A DNA stretch of 47,087 nucleotides from Prosthecobacter debontii (GCA_945873125.1 CAMCBV010000024.1:1-47087), one strand, 5' to 3'; positions 17,063 to 27,352 are shown, numbered from the stretch's first letter. Translations and numbers: made by a program. Notes: generated from the letters alone by a model not told the origin.

Positions 17063-17623
17063 GATTTCCTTCGTGTTTCTGGATTTGTCTTGAAAAAGAG
17101 TGTTTGGGACAAACCGGCACGAAGACGGGGTTTTTATAACCCGCAATCGCTTTTTTCCGGAGCTGCACCCGATAATTTCCCTATATTGTGGCTGATTGAC
17201 GGCGTTTTTTGTGCCGGTCAGCCTCGCTGTGGGGGGCGGGACTTTATTCAGCGGAATCAATCTGACAAGACCTTTTTGAGTTTTTTCTGAAAAAAATTCT
17301 TAAATGTGCATTTGGGTAGATTGATATCTCGCAAGTCCTTATGATTCGTTGAATTGGCAACGGATCATCCATTGAGGGTTCTTCTCTTTTACCGACACGA
17401 ACTGACAAAGAAGACAAAAAGTAACCCTTCGAGCCGCATGAAGCTTGTTCCAAAAAATGACTTTCATGAGAACCTGAATATCTGGGGGTATTTTCGCCTC
17501 AGGATGAATATGAGTGCAGACATCATTGAGCCCTCGGACAAATAAGCAATCGGAGCCATGAAGGCGCCCCTAAGGACGTTCAATACACTTGACCTGTTAA
17601 GTTGAGGTGCTACGAAGCGCGGC
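17063..17623. other. Divergent intergenic region, rpsL leader and dapA-family upstream
   Basis: No gene is seen in these 561 bases. It holds the rpsL leader with a small GGGTT/AACCC hairpin at 17128-17142, a candidate promoter for the superoperon, and an AT-rich stretch around 17270-17310. The half towards 17623 has no clear promoter, repeat or RNA that I can identify. Confidence 0.5.
17241..17268 (-). promoter_or_regulatory. Candidate sigma-70-type promoter of the ribosomal superoperon
   Basis: On the minus strand TTGTCA (plus 17263-17268) and TAAAGT (plus 17241-17246) are separated by 16 bases. This would give a leader of about 170 nt before rpsL. The AT-rich stretch just upstream (17270-17310) could act as an UP element. 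The -10 match is only moderate. Confidence 0.35.
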
Positions 17624-18565
17624 ATGAGCAATATTTTCTCTGGAACCATTCCTGCACTGATGACCCCTTGCGATGCCAAGGGAAGCCCCGATTTCAGCGC
17701 ACTTGTAGCAACTGGACATCACTTGATCGGTGCGGGCATGGACTCGGTGGTCTATTGCGGATCGATGGGCGACTGGCCACTTCTGACCGACGAGCAGCGC
17801 CAGACAGGAGTGAAGGCTTTAGTGGATGCTGGGATCAAAGTGATTGTAGGAACGGGGGCACAGAATACAAAAATTGCGGCGGCACATGCTGCCCATGCAA
17901 GAGAAGTTGGCGCACATGGTTTGATGGTCATTCCCAGGGTTCTTTCTCGTGGGCTTTCCCCAGCAGCCCAATACAATCATTTCACCGCAGTTCTGGAAGC
18001 GGGTGGACCGAATCTACCTGCAGTTATCTACAACTCTCCCTACTACGGTTTTTCAACCAAAGCGGATCTCTTTTTCAAAATGCATCAACAGTATCCGCAA
18101 TTGATCGGATTCAAAGAGTTTGGTGGGGCTGCGGATCTGACTTATGCTGCTGAAAATATTACCACGGGAAACGACAAGCTCACCCTGATGGTTGGAGTGG
18201 ACACACAAGTCTATCATGGCTTTGTGAACTGCGGTGCTGGTGGAGCGATCACGGGTGTGGGAAATGCTCTAACGAAAGAGGTGCTGCACATGGTCCGTTT
18301 GTGTAAACGTGCCGCAAAAGGCGATGCGAAGGCACGGGCTTATGCGCTGGAGCTTACCGAGGCAATTCGTGTGCTCTCCACGTTTGATGAAGGTCCAGAC
18401 CTTGTGCTTTACTACAAGCGCCTCATGGTTCTCGAAGGACACGCTGCCTACGAGCATCAGATCTATGCCGACGATCAATTGAGCCCTGCGCAAAAAGCAC
18501 ATATCGACTCACAACACGCCCTGTTCCGCAGTTGGTGGAGTTCTTGGAGCGGCAAGGACTATTGA
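17624..18565 (+). CDS. DapA-family aldolase/lyase (dihydrodipicolinate synthase-like)
   Basis: A class I Schiff-base TIM-barrel enzyme of the DapA/NanA superfamily, 313 aa. The catalytic Lys164 (IGFKEFGG) and Tyr136 (VIYNSPYYG) are present. The pyruvate-binding motif that is usually GTTGE reads GSMGDWPLLT here (46-55), so a true lysine-pathway dihydrodipicolinate synthase is unlikely. Relatives act on other 2-oxo acids, such as sialic acid, 2-keto-3-deoxy sugars or hydroxyproline intermediates. The substrate cannot be told from sequence. It stands alone, divergent from the ribosomal operon. Confidence 0.85.
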   Translation: MSNIFSGTIPALMTPCDAKGSPDFSALVATGHHLIGAGMDSVVYCGSMGDWPLLTDEQRQTGVKALVDAGIKVIVGTGAQNTKIAAAHAAHAREVGAHGLMVIPRVLSRGLSPAAQYNHFTAVLEAGGPNLPAVIYNSPYYGFSTKADLFFKMHQQYPQLIGFKEFGGAADLTYAAENITTGNDKLTLMVGVDTQVYHGFVNCGAGGAITGVGNALTKEVLHMVRLCKRAAKGDAKARAYALELTEAIRVLSTFDEGPDLVLYYKRLMVLEGHAAYEHQIYADDQLSPAQKAHIDSQHALFRSWWSSWSGKDY

Positions 18566-18593
18566 AGCAGACGGTGTTGAAGCAGACGGTGCT
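18564..18593. repeat. 14-15 bp tandem duplication after the dapA-family gene
   Basis: TGAAGCAGACGGTGT is followed directly by TGAAGCAGACGGTGC. The first copy begins with the gene's TGA stop codon, so this is a recent tandem duplication across the 3' end of the coding region. Confidence 0.7.
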
Positions 18594-18632
18594 GTAAAAA
18601 ACACCAGCGACTTTGGCAAACTAACCAGAAAT

Positions 18633-18707
<75 letters not shown>

Positions 18708-18719
18708 GTTCTCTGTGAT

Positions 18720-18734
18720 CCCGCCTGAGGCGGG
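18720..18734. promoter_or_regulatory. GC-rich stem-loop beside the tRNA
   Basis: CCCGCC and GGCGGG pair around a TGA loop, between the small gene at 18794 and the tRNA. No U-tract follows, so it may be a processing or weak termination signal. Confidence 0.45.
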
Positions 18735-18793
18735 CGCAAGGAGATGCATCAAGCCACTTGATTTGTCAAACGGAAGATCGCGGAAAGTTAAAT

Positions 18794-19258
18794 TTATCCT
18801 TCGCCGGGAGGATTGATAACAAGTAACCGCTCCACGCCGTTTTTTGAAAACTCATCCCAGTAGCGTTTTTCCCAAGAGACCGTGCGTGCCCGGCGCTCCT
18901 CTTCACTGAGCACCTCCCAAGCCGGAAGACCGATGGATTTCACCAAATCGCGATCTGCCAGACGGATGGTCAACTCATCCCAGAAACTCTCATTGCGGAA
19001 TTCCTCGTAGCATTCGTGGTAAAACATCTTTTCTTCGACCTCTTTTTTGACGCGGAAACGTTTGGTTTCCTCGTCAAATTCAATGATCGCCGCCAAGCCG
19101 TTTTGGGCGGCTTTTTCGAGCATCTTGCTTTCGAAGTCCTCGTAATCGGAAATCTTCTGATCCGCCGATGGCTTCTGATTCCATGAAGCCACGCTCACCG
19201 CAAGGCTGAGCATTTCAACCAAGGTTGCGAGTTCTTGTTCGGTGAATCTGATGTGCAT
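18794..19258 (-). CDS. Unknown small acidic protein
   Basis: 154 aa from the ATG at 19258 (a TTG four codons earlier is possible). It has no signal peptide and no recognised domain. The N-terminal part is helical with MHIRFTEQELATLVEML. The middle is strongly charged (FDEETKRFRVKKEVEEKMFYHECYEEF) and the C-terminal half has several Trp (SFWDELTIRLADRDLVK, SWEKRYWDEF). It follows the metalloprotease gene by about 55 nt on the same strand and may share its transcript. Codon use and composition look like a real gene. Confidence 0.75.
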   Translation of the reverse strand: MHIRFTEQELATLVEMLSLAVSVASWNQKPSADQKISDYEDFESKMLEKAAQNGLAAIIEFDEETKRFRVKKEVEEKMFYHECYEEFRNESFWDELTIRLADRDLVKSIGLPAWEVLSEEERRARTVSWEKRYWDEFSKNGVERLLVINPPGEG

Positions 19259-19313
19259 CTGGATCGACAAAAGCAGGAAAACCTAACAAATGATACCTCC
19301 AACTTCCTTATGA

Positions 19314-20468
19314 TCATTTCGCCACCGCATGCTTGTCCACCAAGCGCTGCCAGTAGTCTTTCCAGTATTCATCATAGTAATCGAGACCGGCGAGCCTGAT
19401 TTCTTCCGAATCCACGACAACCGGTGCTTTTGTCGGATCATAACCTGCGAGGTGTCCTGTTCCTGCACGCACGCGTGGCGATACAAAACGCCATTCACCG
19501 TTGCTTAGGACATCTTCGCAAAATTTTGCGAGATCGGGATCGTAGGCTTTAAGTTGTTCGCGGGTGGAGATGTGGTTGTGATCATGATCCATCGTCCGAT
19601 TCGTGTTGAACCAACATTGCACCCCTTCGGCGAAAAACTCCCCGCGATTTTTTGAGGCGTAACAATCCTTCGGTCCACCAAACACAATCAGCACCTGATC
19701 CTTGCCCGTCACCTTGGCTCCGGAATTTGTGGGTTTCCCGTTCACCAAAACATCTCCCCCATCCAGACATTTCTTCAAAAGCTCGGGCGATTGTTGTGGA
19801 AATGCTTTTATCAAGGCATCTAACAAAAGAACCGGATCGTCTCCCAAGACCCTGCGGAAACGTTGCGCCGCAAGGCCATCCTGCCATCGTTTATTCGCCA
19901 TGGACGCCTCATAAGTCGCGGTCCATTTCTTCTTAAGTTCTGCATCAAAACCCGGGCCGTGAATCACATGCCCGAACTCATGGATCAGGATACTTTCGAT
20001 CTGCATTCCGCCCTCGTATTCCATCACGTCCTCCTCCGCGAACAGCACGATATAACGATCGTTTTTCTTATCGAGAAATCCGCGTTGCCGCCAGTTGTAG
20101 AAATTCAGCTCCTTTCCTGTCAGTTCGGACTTGTATTGAGGTAAATCCGACGTCAGCTCGTTGTGGCCGACCAAAAGACAAAGTACTTTTTGATCGCGAA
20201 TCCGCTTTGCGATGGCCGGCTTTAGTTGCTTCATCATCTGATCAAACTGGTAAGCGGTCTCCAAATGCGTGACATCGGGAACCTTTTCCGAGGTTGCGAT
20301 CAATATATCCTGGACCATTGTGCCTTTTTTGTAAAATGCGCCATCCAGATCATATTCTGTTAGAATTTCCGGAGTCAGCGGCTTGACCTCATGGGCGGAT
20401 GTTAAACCGCATGTCACGAAAGTGAGTGCCGCGAAGAGCAAAAATTTTTCGAGTCGATATCCATTCAT
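19314..20468 (-). CDS. Exported zinc metalloprotease (HExxH, anthrax-lethal-factor-like)
   Basis: 384 aa from the ATG at 20468. A Sec signal peptide (KFLLFAALTFVTCGLTSAHE) predicts export. The zinc motif HEFGH lies at about 163-167 and a likely third ligand in NRGEFFAEGVQCWFN about 110 residues later, a gluzincin layout as in ATLF-type peptidases. Between the two is a module with DVLVNGKPTNSGAKV..KDQVLIVFGG, which resembles part of an S4/PASTA-type fold and looks inserted. Substrate is unknown. A longer start (20504) would place extra residues before the signal peptide. Confidence 0.8.
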   Translation of the reverse strand: MNGYRLEKFLLFAALTFVTCGLTSAHEVKPLTPEILTEYDLDGAFYKKGTMVQDILIATSEKVPDVTHLETAYQFDQMMKQLKPAIAKRIRDQKVLCLLVGHNELTSDLPQYKSELTGKELNFYNWRQRGFLDKKNDRYIVLFAEEDVMEYEGGMQIESILIHEFGHVIHGPGFDAELKKKWTATYEASMANKRWQDGLAAQRFRRVLGDDPVLLLDALIKAFPQQSPELLKKCLDGGDVLVNGKPTNSGAKVTGKDQVLIVFGGPKDCYASKNRGEFFAEGVQCWFNTNRTMDHDHNHISTREQLKAYDPDLAKFCEDVLSNGEWRFVSPRVRAGTGHLAGYDPTKAPVVVDSEEIRLAGLDYYDEYWKDYWQRLVDKHAVAK

Positions 20469-20534
20469 AAGCCGAAACCAAGCAGCACATACCGCGCCAT
20501 GCAAGGATCATATGGAATTGCTGTGTCCTCAAAA

Positions 20535-20616
20535 CATGAAGCCGAACGGTGTCACAGCGTTCATTTTTCCGATCAGAGCGTGAGACACCCTTCCGCCTCA
20601 AAGCGTGAGACACGCC
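20535..20616. repeat. Intergenic repeat element upstream of ndh
   Basis: Contains GAAGCCGAACGGTGTCACAGCGTTC, with GAACG/CGTTC able to pair, then two copies of AGCGTGAGACACSC (20577-20590 and 20602-20615). A related copy lies downstream of ndh in the same orientation (22062-22120). Probably a REP-like element. Confidence 0.6.
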
Positions 20617-20642
20617 TACTCCTTAGATTTGGCACCTCAATA

Positions 20643-20671
20643 TTCAGTCAAAACCCCATATAAATTATAAC
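20643..20671 (+). promoter_or_regulatory. Candidate ndh promoter
   Basis: TTCAGT (20643-20648) and TATAAC (20666-20671) are 17 bases apart. The -10 is good and the -35 weak. Transcription would start just before the palindrome at 20681. Confidence 0.35.
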
Positions 20672-20680
20672 CTACAGGCG

Positions 20681-20700
20681 CTTGTGAAAATTTTCACAAG
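20681..20700. promoter_or_regulatory. Perfect 20-bp palindrome with CRP/FNR-type half sites
   Basis: CTTGTGAAAA/TTTTCACAAG is a perfect inverted repeat. It contains TGTGA-N6-TCACA (20683-20698), the classic spacing of CRP/FNR-superfamily operators. It lies about 40 bases before the ndh start and just after the candidate -10, a place suited to repression. Hairpin function in the mRNA is the alternative. Confidence 0.6.
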
Positions 20701-20740
20701 CTCGGTTTGCCCTTTATCCAAAGCGTGTCATCTTTCACGT

Positions 20741-22039
20741 ATGGCAAAAGAGCATACCTTACCGAAAAAAGTTATCATTATCGGGGGCGGTTTTGCCGGG
20801 CTTGAGTGTGCGCGTAAGCTCGCCAATGATGCTCGCTTCGAAGTAATTCTTCTGGATCGTACCAATCATCACCTATTTCAGCCGTTACTTTATCAAGTGG
20901 CCACCGCATCGCTCGCCGCTCCCGACATTGCGCGATCGATCCGACAAATCCTCTACGATGCGAAAAACGTGACCGTGCTGATGGATGAGGTCGTTTCCAT
21001 TTCTCCCGCGGAAAAATCCCTGACTGGAAAATCCGGCGAGGTGTTTCAGTTCGATTACCTCGTCCTCGCTGCAGGCGCGAGAACGGGCTTCTTCGGAAAT
21101 AATTCATGGGAAGAGCACACGCTCGGACTGAAATCTCTGGCCGACGCCCAAAATATCCGCCGCAAGATTTTATCGAACCTCGAACTTGCCGAGTTAACCA
21201 AAGACGAAGCCCAGAGGAGACGCCTGATGACCATCGCCATCGTCGGTGGTGGCCCCACCGGCGTAGAGTTAGCGGGAGCCTGCGCTGATTTGATTCATCG
21301 CTCGTTGAAATCGAATTTCCGCAGAATCGATACTGGTAAACTCCGTGTCATCTTGATCGAGAACTCCCCCACCATTCTGGAGCATTACGCGCCTCATCAA
21401 TCTGTTTATGCTAAGCAGCGCCTCACCCAACTTGGTGTGGAAGTCCGTAATGAAACCCGTGTGATGGATGTACAGAAAGGCAAACTACTTTTAAAAGACG
21501 GCACATTTTTGGAAGCTGAGGCGATTGTCTGGGCTGCCGGTATTGCAGCGAATCCGCTCACACAATATCTTGGCGTGGAAACAGATCGCGCTGGCAGGGT
21601 CACTCCGAACCTTGATCTCTCCATTCCCGGCCATCCGGATATTTTCGTCGCCGGTGATCTAACAAACATGAGGGATCGCGATGACAAGTTCGTGCCGGGT
21701 GTCGCTCCTGCCGCCGTTCAGATGGGCGCTCACATCGCCAAAGTGCTGTGTGAGGAGCCTCGGCTGGAGAAAACTCGTTTCGCCGATCATAAACACAGCC
21801 TGCGGCCGCAGTTTCGTTATCATGACAAAGGCATGATGGCGATCATTGGTAAAAATGCTGCGGTGATGAAAGTGGGTCGGCTCACCATAAACGGCTTCTT
21901 CGCATGGATTGCTTGGTTAGCGATTCATATTCTTTTCCTCATTGGCTTTCGCAACAAGCTCTCCGTCCTGCTGGGCTGGGCCTATGCCTACATCAGAAAT
22001 AACCCCGAAGCGCGGATCATCGTCTATCCGCCAAAATAG
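20741..22039 (+). CDS. ndh: Type II NADH:quinone oxidoreductase
   Basis: Non-proton-pumping membrane-bound flavoprotein passing electrons from NADH to quinone. The ATG at 20741 gives 432 aa starting MAKEHTLPKKV; the annotated GTG further up lies in the palindrome and adds unlike sequence. It has two Rossmann folds: FAD-binding IIIGGGFAGLECA (12-24) and NADH-binding IAIVGGGPTGVELAG (165-179). It also has the VFVAGD FAD motif and the C-terminal amphipathic/hydrophobic anchor (GFFAWIAWLAIHILFLIGF). Flanked by related intergenic repeats. Confidence 0.93.
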   Translation: MAKEHTLPKKVIIIGGGFAGLECARKLANDARFEVILLDRTNHHLFQPLLYQVATASLAAPDIARSIRQILYDAKNVTVLMDEVVSISPAEKSLTGKSGEVFQFDYLVLAAGARTGFFGNNSWEEHTLGLKSLADAQNIRRKILSNLELAELTKDEAQRRRLMTIAIVGGGPTGVELAGACADLIHRSLKSNFRRIDTGKLRVILIENSPTILEHYAPHQSVYAKQRLTQLGVEVRNETRVMDVQKGKLLLKDGTFLEAEAIVWAAGIAANPLTQYLGVETDRAGRVTPNLDLSIPGHPDIFVAGDLTNMRDRDDKFVPGVAPAAVQMGAHIAKVLCEEPRLEKTRFADHKHSLRPQFRYHDKGMMAIIGKNAAVMKVGRLTINGFFAWIAWLAIHILFLIGFRNKLSVLLGWAYAYIRNNPEARIIVYPPK

Positions 22040-22061
22040 TAGGCAGCAGCTATTTCCCTAA

Positions 22062-22120
22062 AGCATGAGGCTAAACGGTGTATCGCCGTTTTAAAATCGC
22101 ATCGAGTGAGACACGCCTAA
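22062..22120. repeat. Intergenic repeat element downstream of ndh
   Basis: Related to 20535-20616: CATGAGGCTAAACGGTG then an AACGG/CCGTT stem and GAGTGAGACACGCCTAA. The stem pairs differently from the upstream copy (AACGG/CCGTT versus GAACG/CGTTC), so pairing is kept while bases change. Confidence 0.6.
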
Positions 22121-23556
22121 CCCAAAATCCCCTTCACCACATGTGCAGCTTCCACTCCCGTTGGCTTTTGGTTCAGGCCTTGGAAACGAAATGTGAAGCG
22201 ATTGTGATCCATGCCGAGACAATGGAGGATCGTCGCATTGAGATCGCGAATGTGGACGGGGTTTTCGACGATGTTGTAAGAGTAATCATCCGTCGCGCCG
22301 TAGCTGACACCGCCTTTCACGCCACCACCGGCTACCCATGTACTGAAGCAGCGACCGTGATGATCTCGTCCTGTGCCGATTTCTCCCTGACTGTAAACGG
22401 TGCGACCAAATTCACCGCCCCAGATGACAAGTGTATCTTCTAACAGCCCGCGTTGTTTGAGATCGGTGATGAGCGCACCGGTGGGTTGATCGGTATCGCG
22501 GCACTGGTTGGCGAGGTGATTGGGCAGATTGTTGTGTTGATCCCAACCGCGATGAAAAAGCTGAGTGAAACGCACTCCACGCTCAGCCATACGACGAGCA
22601 AGCAGACAGTTATAAGCATACGTACCTGGGGTGCGCGATTCCGGACCGTAGAGATCGAAGACCCAATCGGGTTCATCGGAAAGATCTGCGAGCTCCGGGG
22701 CGGAGGTTTGCATGCGGAACGCCATCTCGTATTGGCTGATACGTGTTAGAATTTCCGGATCCGCCATGCCTTCGTGGCGGATTTGATTCAGTGCCGCGAG
22801 ATCATCGAGCATCGCGCGGCGATCCGTGCGATTCATTCCTGCAGGATCGTTGAGATAAAGGACGGGGTCCTTTCCGCTTCGAAACTGAACGCCTTGATGG
22901 TTGGATGGCAGGAAACCGCTGCCCCACAAGCGCGAGAAAATGGGCTGACCCGGATTTTTTCCTGTTCCTTGAGAGACCAGCACCACATAGGCGGGCAGGT
23001 TTTCGTTCATGCTGCCGAGACCATAGGAAACCCATGAACCCATGCTGGGAGAACCGGGAAACTGCGAGCCGGTGTTGATGAACGTGATGCCGGGATCGTG
23101 GTTGATCGCTTCCGTGTGCATGGAACGAATCACGGCGATCTCATCGGCGACCTTGGAGGTGTAAGGTAAAAACTCGCTGATCCATTGGCCGCTGTTGCCG
23201 CGTTGTTTGAACTCGGCGAGACTTTTGCAAACAGGAAAATTTGTCTGACCGGATGTCATGCCGGTTAGACGCTGACCTTGACGAACGGAATCAGGAAGAT
23301 CCTGGCCGTGGACTTTTTCCAAATGTGGTTTGTAATCGAAGAGATCGATGTGTGATGGGCCGCCGGATTGGAAAAGGTAAATGACACGTTTCGCCTTAGG
23401 CGCAAAATGCGAACGTGCGAGCGATTCTCCCCCACCCAATGACTGCATATCGGCAGCAAGCAGCGTGCGGGCCGCCATCGCGCCGATTCCTAGCCCAGTG
23501 AGTCCGAGAAAACTGCGGCGGGAGAGAGAATTAAGATGAGCTTCGATGGGGTTCAT
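22117..23556 (-). CDS. DUF1501 family protein, Tat-exported (copy A)
   Basis: Sulfatase/alkaline-phosphatase-superfamily protein common in Planctomycetes and Verrucomicrobia, 479 aa. The N-terminus has a twin-arginine signal ([24 protein letters not shown]), so it is exported folded. Family motifs: [16 protein letters not shown], the [11 protein letters not shown] block, [23 protein letters not shown] and a C-terminal FRFQGLNQ. The ATG overlaps the TGA of the upstream PSD1 gene (ATGA), so translation is coupled. The precise reaction is unknown. It is a paralogue of the gene at 25918. Confidence 0.92.
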   Translation of the reverse strand: MNPIEAHLNSLSRRSFLGLTGLGIGAMAARTLLAADMQSLGGGESLARSHFAPKAKRVIYLFQSGGPSHIDLFDYKPHLEKVHGQDLPDSVRQGQRLTGMTSGQTNFPVCKSLAEFKQRGNSGQWISEFLPYTSKVADEIAVIRSMHTEAINHDPGITFINTGSQFPGSPSMGSWVSYGLGSMNENLPAYVVLVSQGTGKNPGQPIFSRLWGSGFLPSNHQGVQFRSGKDPVLYLNDPAGMNRTDRRAMLDDLAALNQIRHEGMADPEILTRISQYEMAFRMQTSAPELADLSDEPDWVFDLYGPESRTPGTYAYNCLLARRMAERGVRFTQLFHRGWDQHNNLPNHLANQCRDTDQPTGALITDLKQRGLLEDTLVIWGGEFGRTVYSQGEIGTGRDHHGRCFSTWVAGGGVKGGVSYGATDDYSYNIVENPVHIRDLNATILHCLGMDHNRFTFRFQGLNQKPTGVEAAHVVKGILG

Positions 23557-25889
23557 GGGCGGTTGATGAATTCGTCGAGATTGATGAGAGTGGAGCCTAG
23601 CACTGCATATGCCGCTTGCTCAGGAGTGCCAGCGAGAGATTTTGCACCAGCTTCATCTTGCTTGTAACGATCAAGATGTCTGGCGAGAGATTTTTCCAAT
23701 ACTGCAAGCTCCTGAGGTTCAGGCTTACGTCCGGTGATGAGTCGGAAACCATAAGTGATTCGTGAGTTTGGCGAAGATCCGCCTTCTTGGATCATACGAT
23801 TTCCAAGAGCAACACCTGCCACTACGAACTGCGGCTCATTCATCACGACCAAGGCTTGCAGAGGTGTGTTGGTTGCGTTGCGCACAACCGCACAGGTTTC
23901 ACGAGTGGGTGCATCGAACAACATCATCACAGGAGGTGGCGAAGTGCGCTTCCAGAAAGTGTAGAGACTGCGGCGATAAACGGAAGCTCCCTGCCCAGGA
24001 ATGAAAATCTGCGAGGTGAAGGCGGGAACATAGCCAAAGTGGCTGATCTCGCGCCAGAGATCGGGTTGCGGTGGATGAACCCCCGGACCACCAACGGCTG
24101 GGTTGAGCAAACCGCTGACGGCAAGGGCTTGGTCGCGGAGGATTTCTGCGGGCAGACGAGTGCGCGGAGATCGTGCAAGTAATTCGTTGCGGGGATCTTT
24201 TTCTAAATGTTCCGGAGTGGAGGAAGCAGAGCGACGATAGGTTTCCGAATTCAGGATGGTTTTCAGCACATGGCGTATGTCCCATTTTTTTTCGACGAGA
24301 TCGACCGCCAACCAATCTAACAACTCGGGATGAGTAGGCCATGAGCCTTGATTTCCAAAATCACCTGCGGTACCGACGATGCCGCGTCCGAACACCATCT
24401 GCCATGTGCGGTTGACCGCAACGCGTGCGGTAAGAGGATGATCCGGACGGGTGATCCAGCGCGCGAGGTCGAGTCGGGTTGGCGAAGCGGCTGCATCCAA
24501 CTTGGGTAATATGGCGGGGACGCCCGTGGTGACTTCTTCGCCGTATTGATCGTAAGCGCCACGGATGAGAATATGGGTTTTGCGGAGTGTCGGCTTATGA
24601 TCCATGACCATCACCGAAGTGTGACCTCGATCCAGATCGCGTTTCAGAACTTTGATTTCCTCCTCGATAGAATTATTAAGCACATTGATCCGCGCTGCGA
24701 GTTCTGGTGGAGGATTCGCCTTGAAATGTTCGAGTTCCGCAATGCGCGCTTTGAGCTGACCCATTCCGCCATCACCAAGGGGTGATTTGTAATTCATCAC
24801 CGGAGGTGTACTGGCATTGGTCGCACCTTTTCCGGGTTCGGAAGAGGTATTGAAGAAGGCATACATCTGGAAAAATTCCTTTTGGGAAATCGGATCGTAT
24901 TTATGGTCGTGGCACTGAGCGCACTTCATCGTTAAACCCAGAACGGTAGTTGAAACCGCATCAACTTTATCAATCGTGTAGTTCACACGATATTCCTCTT
25001 CAATCGTTCCGCCCTCATGGGTGTTCATGCTGTTGCGCAGAAATCCTGTCGCCGCGATTTGGTCTGGCGTGGCGTTAGGAATGAGATCGCCAGCGATCTG
25101 CTCTAACAAGAATTGATCGTAAGGCTGGTTCTTTTGAAACGCGTTGATCACCCAATCCCGCCAACCCCACATGTCGCGGTGATCATCAATGGAATAGCCG
25201 TGAGTATCAGAATATCTTGCTCCATCGAGCCATGGCAGCGCCATGCGTTCGGCGAAATGAACGGAAGTCATCAAGCGATCCATAAGTTTTTCCCAGCGAT
25301 CCGGTGAGGGATCGGAAAGATAGGCATCAATGTCCGCTGGCGATGGCGGCAAACCTGTTAGATCTAGATAAACGCGACGAACCAAAGTTTCAGGATCGGC
25401 TGCTTGACTGGGTTTTAATTTTTCCTCCGTTAGGCGTTGGTTAACGAGATGATCAATGGGATTTGTTCCTGCTGGAACTAGGGATTTTTTTGGGGCAACG
25501 AATGACCAATGAGGTTCGTAAACCGCCCCTGCTTTGATCCAGCGTTTCAGGGTATCGATGTCTTTGGATGGCATCGCCACCATGTGAGCTTCTGGTGGAG
25601 GCATTACTTCATCGGGATCCTTTGAGATGATGCGGCGGATGATTTCGCTCTTTTCGGGATTTCCGGGAACAATGGCCATCACTCCATCCCTATCAGCAAT
25701 CGCCTGGTCTCGAATATCGAGTCGCAATTCCGCTCCCTTGTCTTTGGCGTCCTGACCATGACAAAAGAAACAATTTTCAGAGAGAATAGGGCGAATGTCC
25801 TTGTTGAAGCTCGGCACATCATCGCCAACTGCCGAACCCATGGCGCACATCAGTATGGCATTAGGTAGAAATTTCTTGAGCGAGGACAT
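23553..25889 (-). CDS. PSD1-type planctomycete cytochrome/DUF1549/DUF1553 protein (copy A)
   Basis: A 778-aa exported protein. A signal-like N-terminus is followed by a cytochrome-type haem motif CFFCH (40-44) and a typical PPP..H segment, then the DUF1549 region with a second CxxCH ([11 protein letters not shown], Cys323/326, His327), and the DUF1553 region in the C-terminal third ([39 protein letters not shown]). The family occurs in pairs with DUF1501 proteins, as here. Proposed roles are in catabolism of complex, often sulfated, polysaccharides, but no activity is established. Overlaps DUF1501 copy A by 4 nt. Confidence 0.92.
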   Translation of the reverse strand: MSSLKKFLPNAILMCAMGSAVGDDVPSFNKDIRPILSENCFFCHGQDAKDKGAELRLDIRDQAIADRDGVMAIVPGNPEKSEIIRRIISKDPDEVMPPPEAHMVAMPSKDIDTLKRWIKAGAVYEPHWSFVAPKKSLVPAGTNPIDHLVNQRLTEEKLKPSQAADPETLVRRVYLDLTGLPPSPADIDAYLSDPSPDRWEKLMDRLMTSVHFAERMALPWLDGARYSDTHGYSIDDHRDMWGWRDWVINAFQKNQPYDQFLLEQIAGDLIPNATPDQIAATGFLRNSMNTHEGGTIEEEYRVNYTIDKVDAVSTTVLGLTMKCAQCHDHKYDPISQKEFFQMYAFFNTSSEPGKGATNASTPPVMNYKSPLGDGGMGQLKARIAELEHFKANPPPELAARINVLNNSIEEEIKVLKRDLDRGHTSVMVMDHKPTLRKTHILIRGAYDQYGEEVTTGVPAILPKLDAAASPTRLDLARWITRPDHPLTARVAVNRTWQMVFGRGIVGTAGDFGNQGSWPTHPELLDWLAVDLVEKKWDIRHVLKTILNSETYRRSASSTPEHLEKDPRNELLARSPRTRLPAEILRDQALAVSGLLNPAVGGPGVHPPQPDLWREISHFGYVPAFTSQIFIPGQGASVYRRSLYTFWKRTSPPPVMMLFDAPTRETCAVVRNATNTPLQALVVMNEPQFVVAGVALGNRMIQEGGSSPNSRITYGFRLITGRKPEPQELAVLEKSLARHLDRYKQDEAGAKSLAGTPEQAAYAVLGSTLINLDEFINRP

Positions 25890-25917
25890 CTGGGGGAAAT
25901 GTAGGTTAGCTTTTTCT

Positions 25918-27348
25918 TCAGGCGATGATTTTCGTGAGAATGTGGCCGTGCACGTCCGTAAGCCGGAAATCTCGGCCTTGGTAACGATACGTCAAGCGAG
26001 TATGATCGATGCCCAATAAGTGCAGTGCTGTCGCATTCAGATCGTGGATATGGACGGGATCTTTGACGACATTGTAGCTAAAGTCATCCGTTTCCCCAAA
26101 GACATGGCCGCGTTTGATTCCGGCACCGGCCATCCAGATGCTGAAACAGCGTGGGTGATGATCTCTACCGTAGTTGTCTGCAGTCAGTTTTCCTTGGGAA
26201 AAGACGGTACGCCCGAACTCACCGCCCCAGATCACTAAGGTATCTTCGAGCAAGCCTCGCTCTTTCAATTCCATGATCAATGCGGCACTGGGCTGATCCG
26301 TATCGTAGCACTGGCTTTTGATTCCGCTCGGCAAGTTGTCATGCTGATCCCAGCCACGATGATAGAGTTGAATGAAGCGCACACCGCGCTCGGCGAGGCG
26401 GCGGGCGAGGATACAATTCGCGGCGTAGCTTCCAGGCTTCCGCGCCTCGGGACCGTAGCGCTCGAACACCGATTCTGGCTCTTGTGAGAGATCAGCAAGT
26501 TCTGGAACACTGGACTGCATGCGATAAGCCATTTCAAATTGATCGATGCGATTGCGTGTTTCCGGATCCTGATACTGATCGAGTGCCAGATGATTGAGTT
26601 CGGAAAGCTCGTCGAGCATCGCGCGTCGGCGCGCGTCGGTAATGCCCGCGGGATTGGTTAGATATAACACCGGATCCTTGCCAGGCGTGAAACGAACACC
26701 TTGGTATTTTGCAGGAAGAAATCCCGAACCCCACATGCGTTCATGCAAAGGTTGCGCGTTCGTTTTTCCACTGGGTCGCGAAACCAGCGCAACAAAAGTG
26801 GGAAGGTTTTCATTCATCGTGCCGAGACCATAGGACACCCAGGAACCGAGTGAGGGCCTGCCACCGATTTGATGACCCGTTTGTAACAAAGTCATTGCCG
26901 GATCGTGATTGATCGCCTCGGTATGCATCGAGCGGACCACACAGATTTCATCCGCGATCTTTGCAGTGTGTGGCAACAGTTCGCTGATCCACATGCCACT
27001 TTTTCCGTGTTGGGAAAAGTTGTAGACCGATGGTGCGATCGGAAACCGTGCCTGACCTGAAGTCATACCTGTTAGACGTTGCTCACCACGCACGGAGGCG
27101 GGGATGTCTTTGTCGAACATTGCCTTCAGTCCCGGCTTGTAATCAAAAGTCTCCAACTGAGAGGGAGCGCCTGCTTGGGTCAACCAGATCACGCGTTTTG
27201 CCTTCGGAGCGAAATTTGGCGCGGAGAATATCCCATTAGCGAACAACTGTGGATTCAACAATGATGCCAAGGCCGCCGAGCCGATTCCAAGACTCGTGCG
27301 TCCGAGAAACTGTCTGCGCGTTACATGTAGTGGATCGAGTGGATGCAT
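25918..27348 (-). CDS. DUF1501 family protein, Tat-exported (copy B)
   Basis: 476 aa from the ATG at 27348, four bases after the stop of the upstream PSD1 gene. A longer frame overlapping that gene was rejected because the twin-arginine signal ([22 protein letters not shown]) begins about 10 residues into the shorter form. Motifs are those of copy [43 protein letters not shown]. The two copies are clearly homologous throughout, a tandem duplication with PSD1. Confidence 0.92.
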   Translation of the reverse strand: MHPLDPLHVTRRQFLGRTSLGIGSAALASLLNPQLFANGIFSAPNFAPKAKRVIWLTQAGAPSQLETFDYKPGLKAMFDKDIPASVRGEQRLTGMTSGQARFPIAPSVYNFSQHGKSGMWISELLPHTAKIADEICVVRSMHTEAINHDPAMTLLQTGHQIGGRPSLGSWVSYGLGTMNENLPTFVALVSRPSGKTNAQPLHERMWGSGFLPAKYQGVRFTPGKDPVLYLTNPAGITDARRRAMLDELSELNHLALDQYQDPETRNRIDQFEMAYRMQSSVPELADLSQEPESVFERYGPEARKPGSYAANCILARRLAERGVRFIQLYHRGWDQHDNLPSGIKSQCYDTDQPSAALIMELKERGLLEDTLVIWGGEFGRTVFSQGKLTADNYGRDHHPRCFSIWMAGAGIKRGHVFGETDDFSYNVVKDPVHIHDLNATALHLLGIDHTRLTYRYQGRDFRLTDVHGHILTKIIA

Positions 27349-27352
27349 CTTG

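Noticed and set aside
17063..17240. Riboswitch or known ribosomal-protein leader
   Set aside because: Only one small hairpin is visible. No known leader motif could be recognised by eye.
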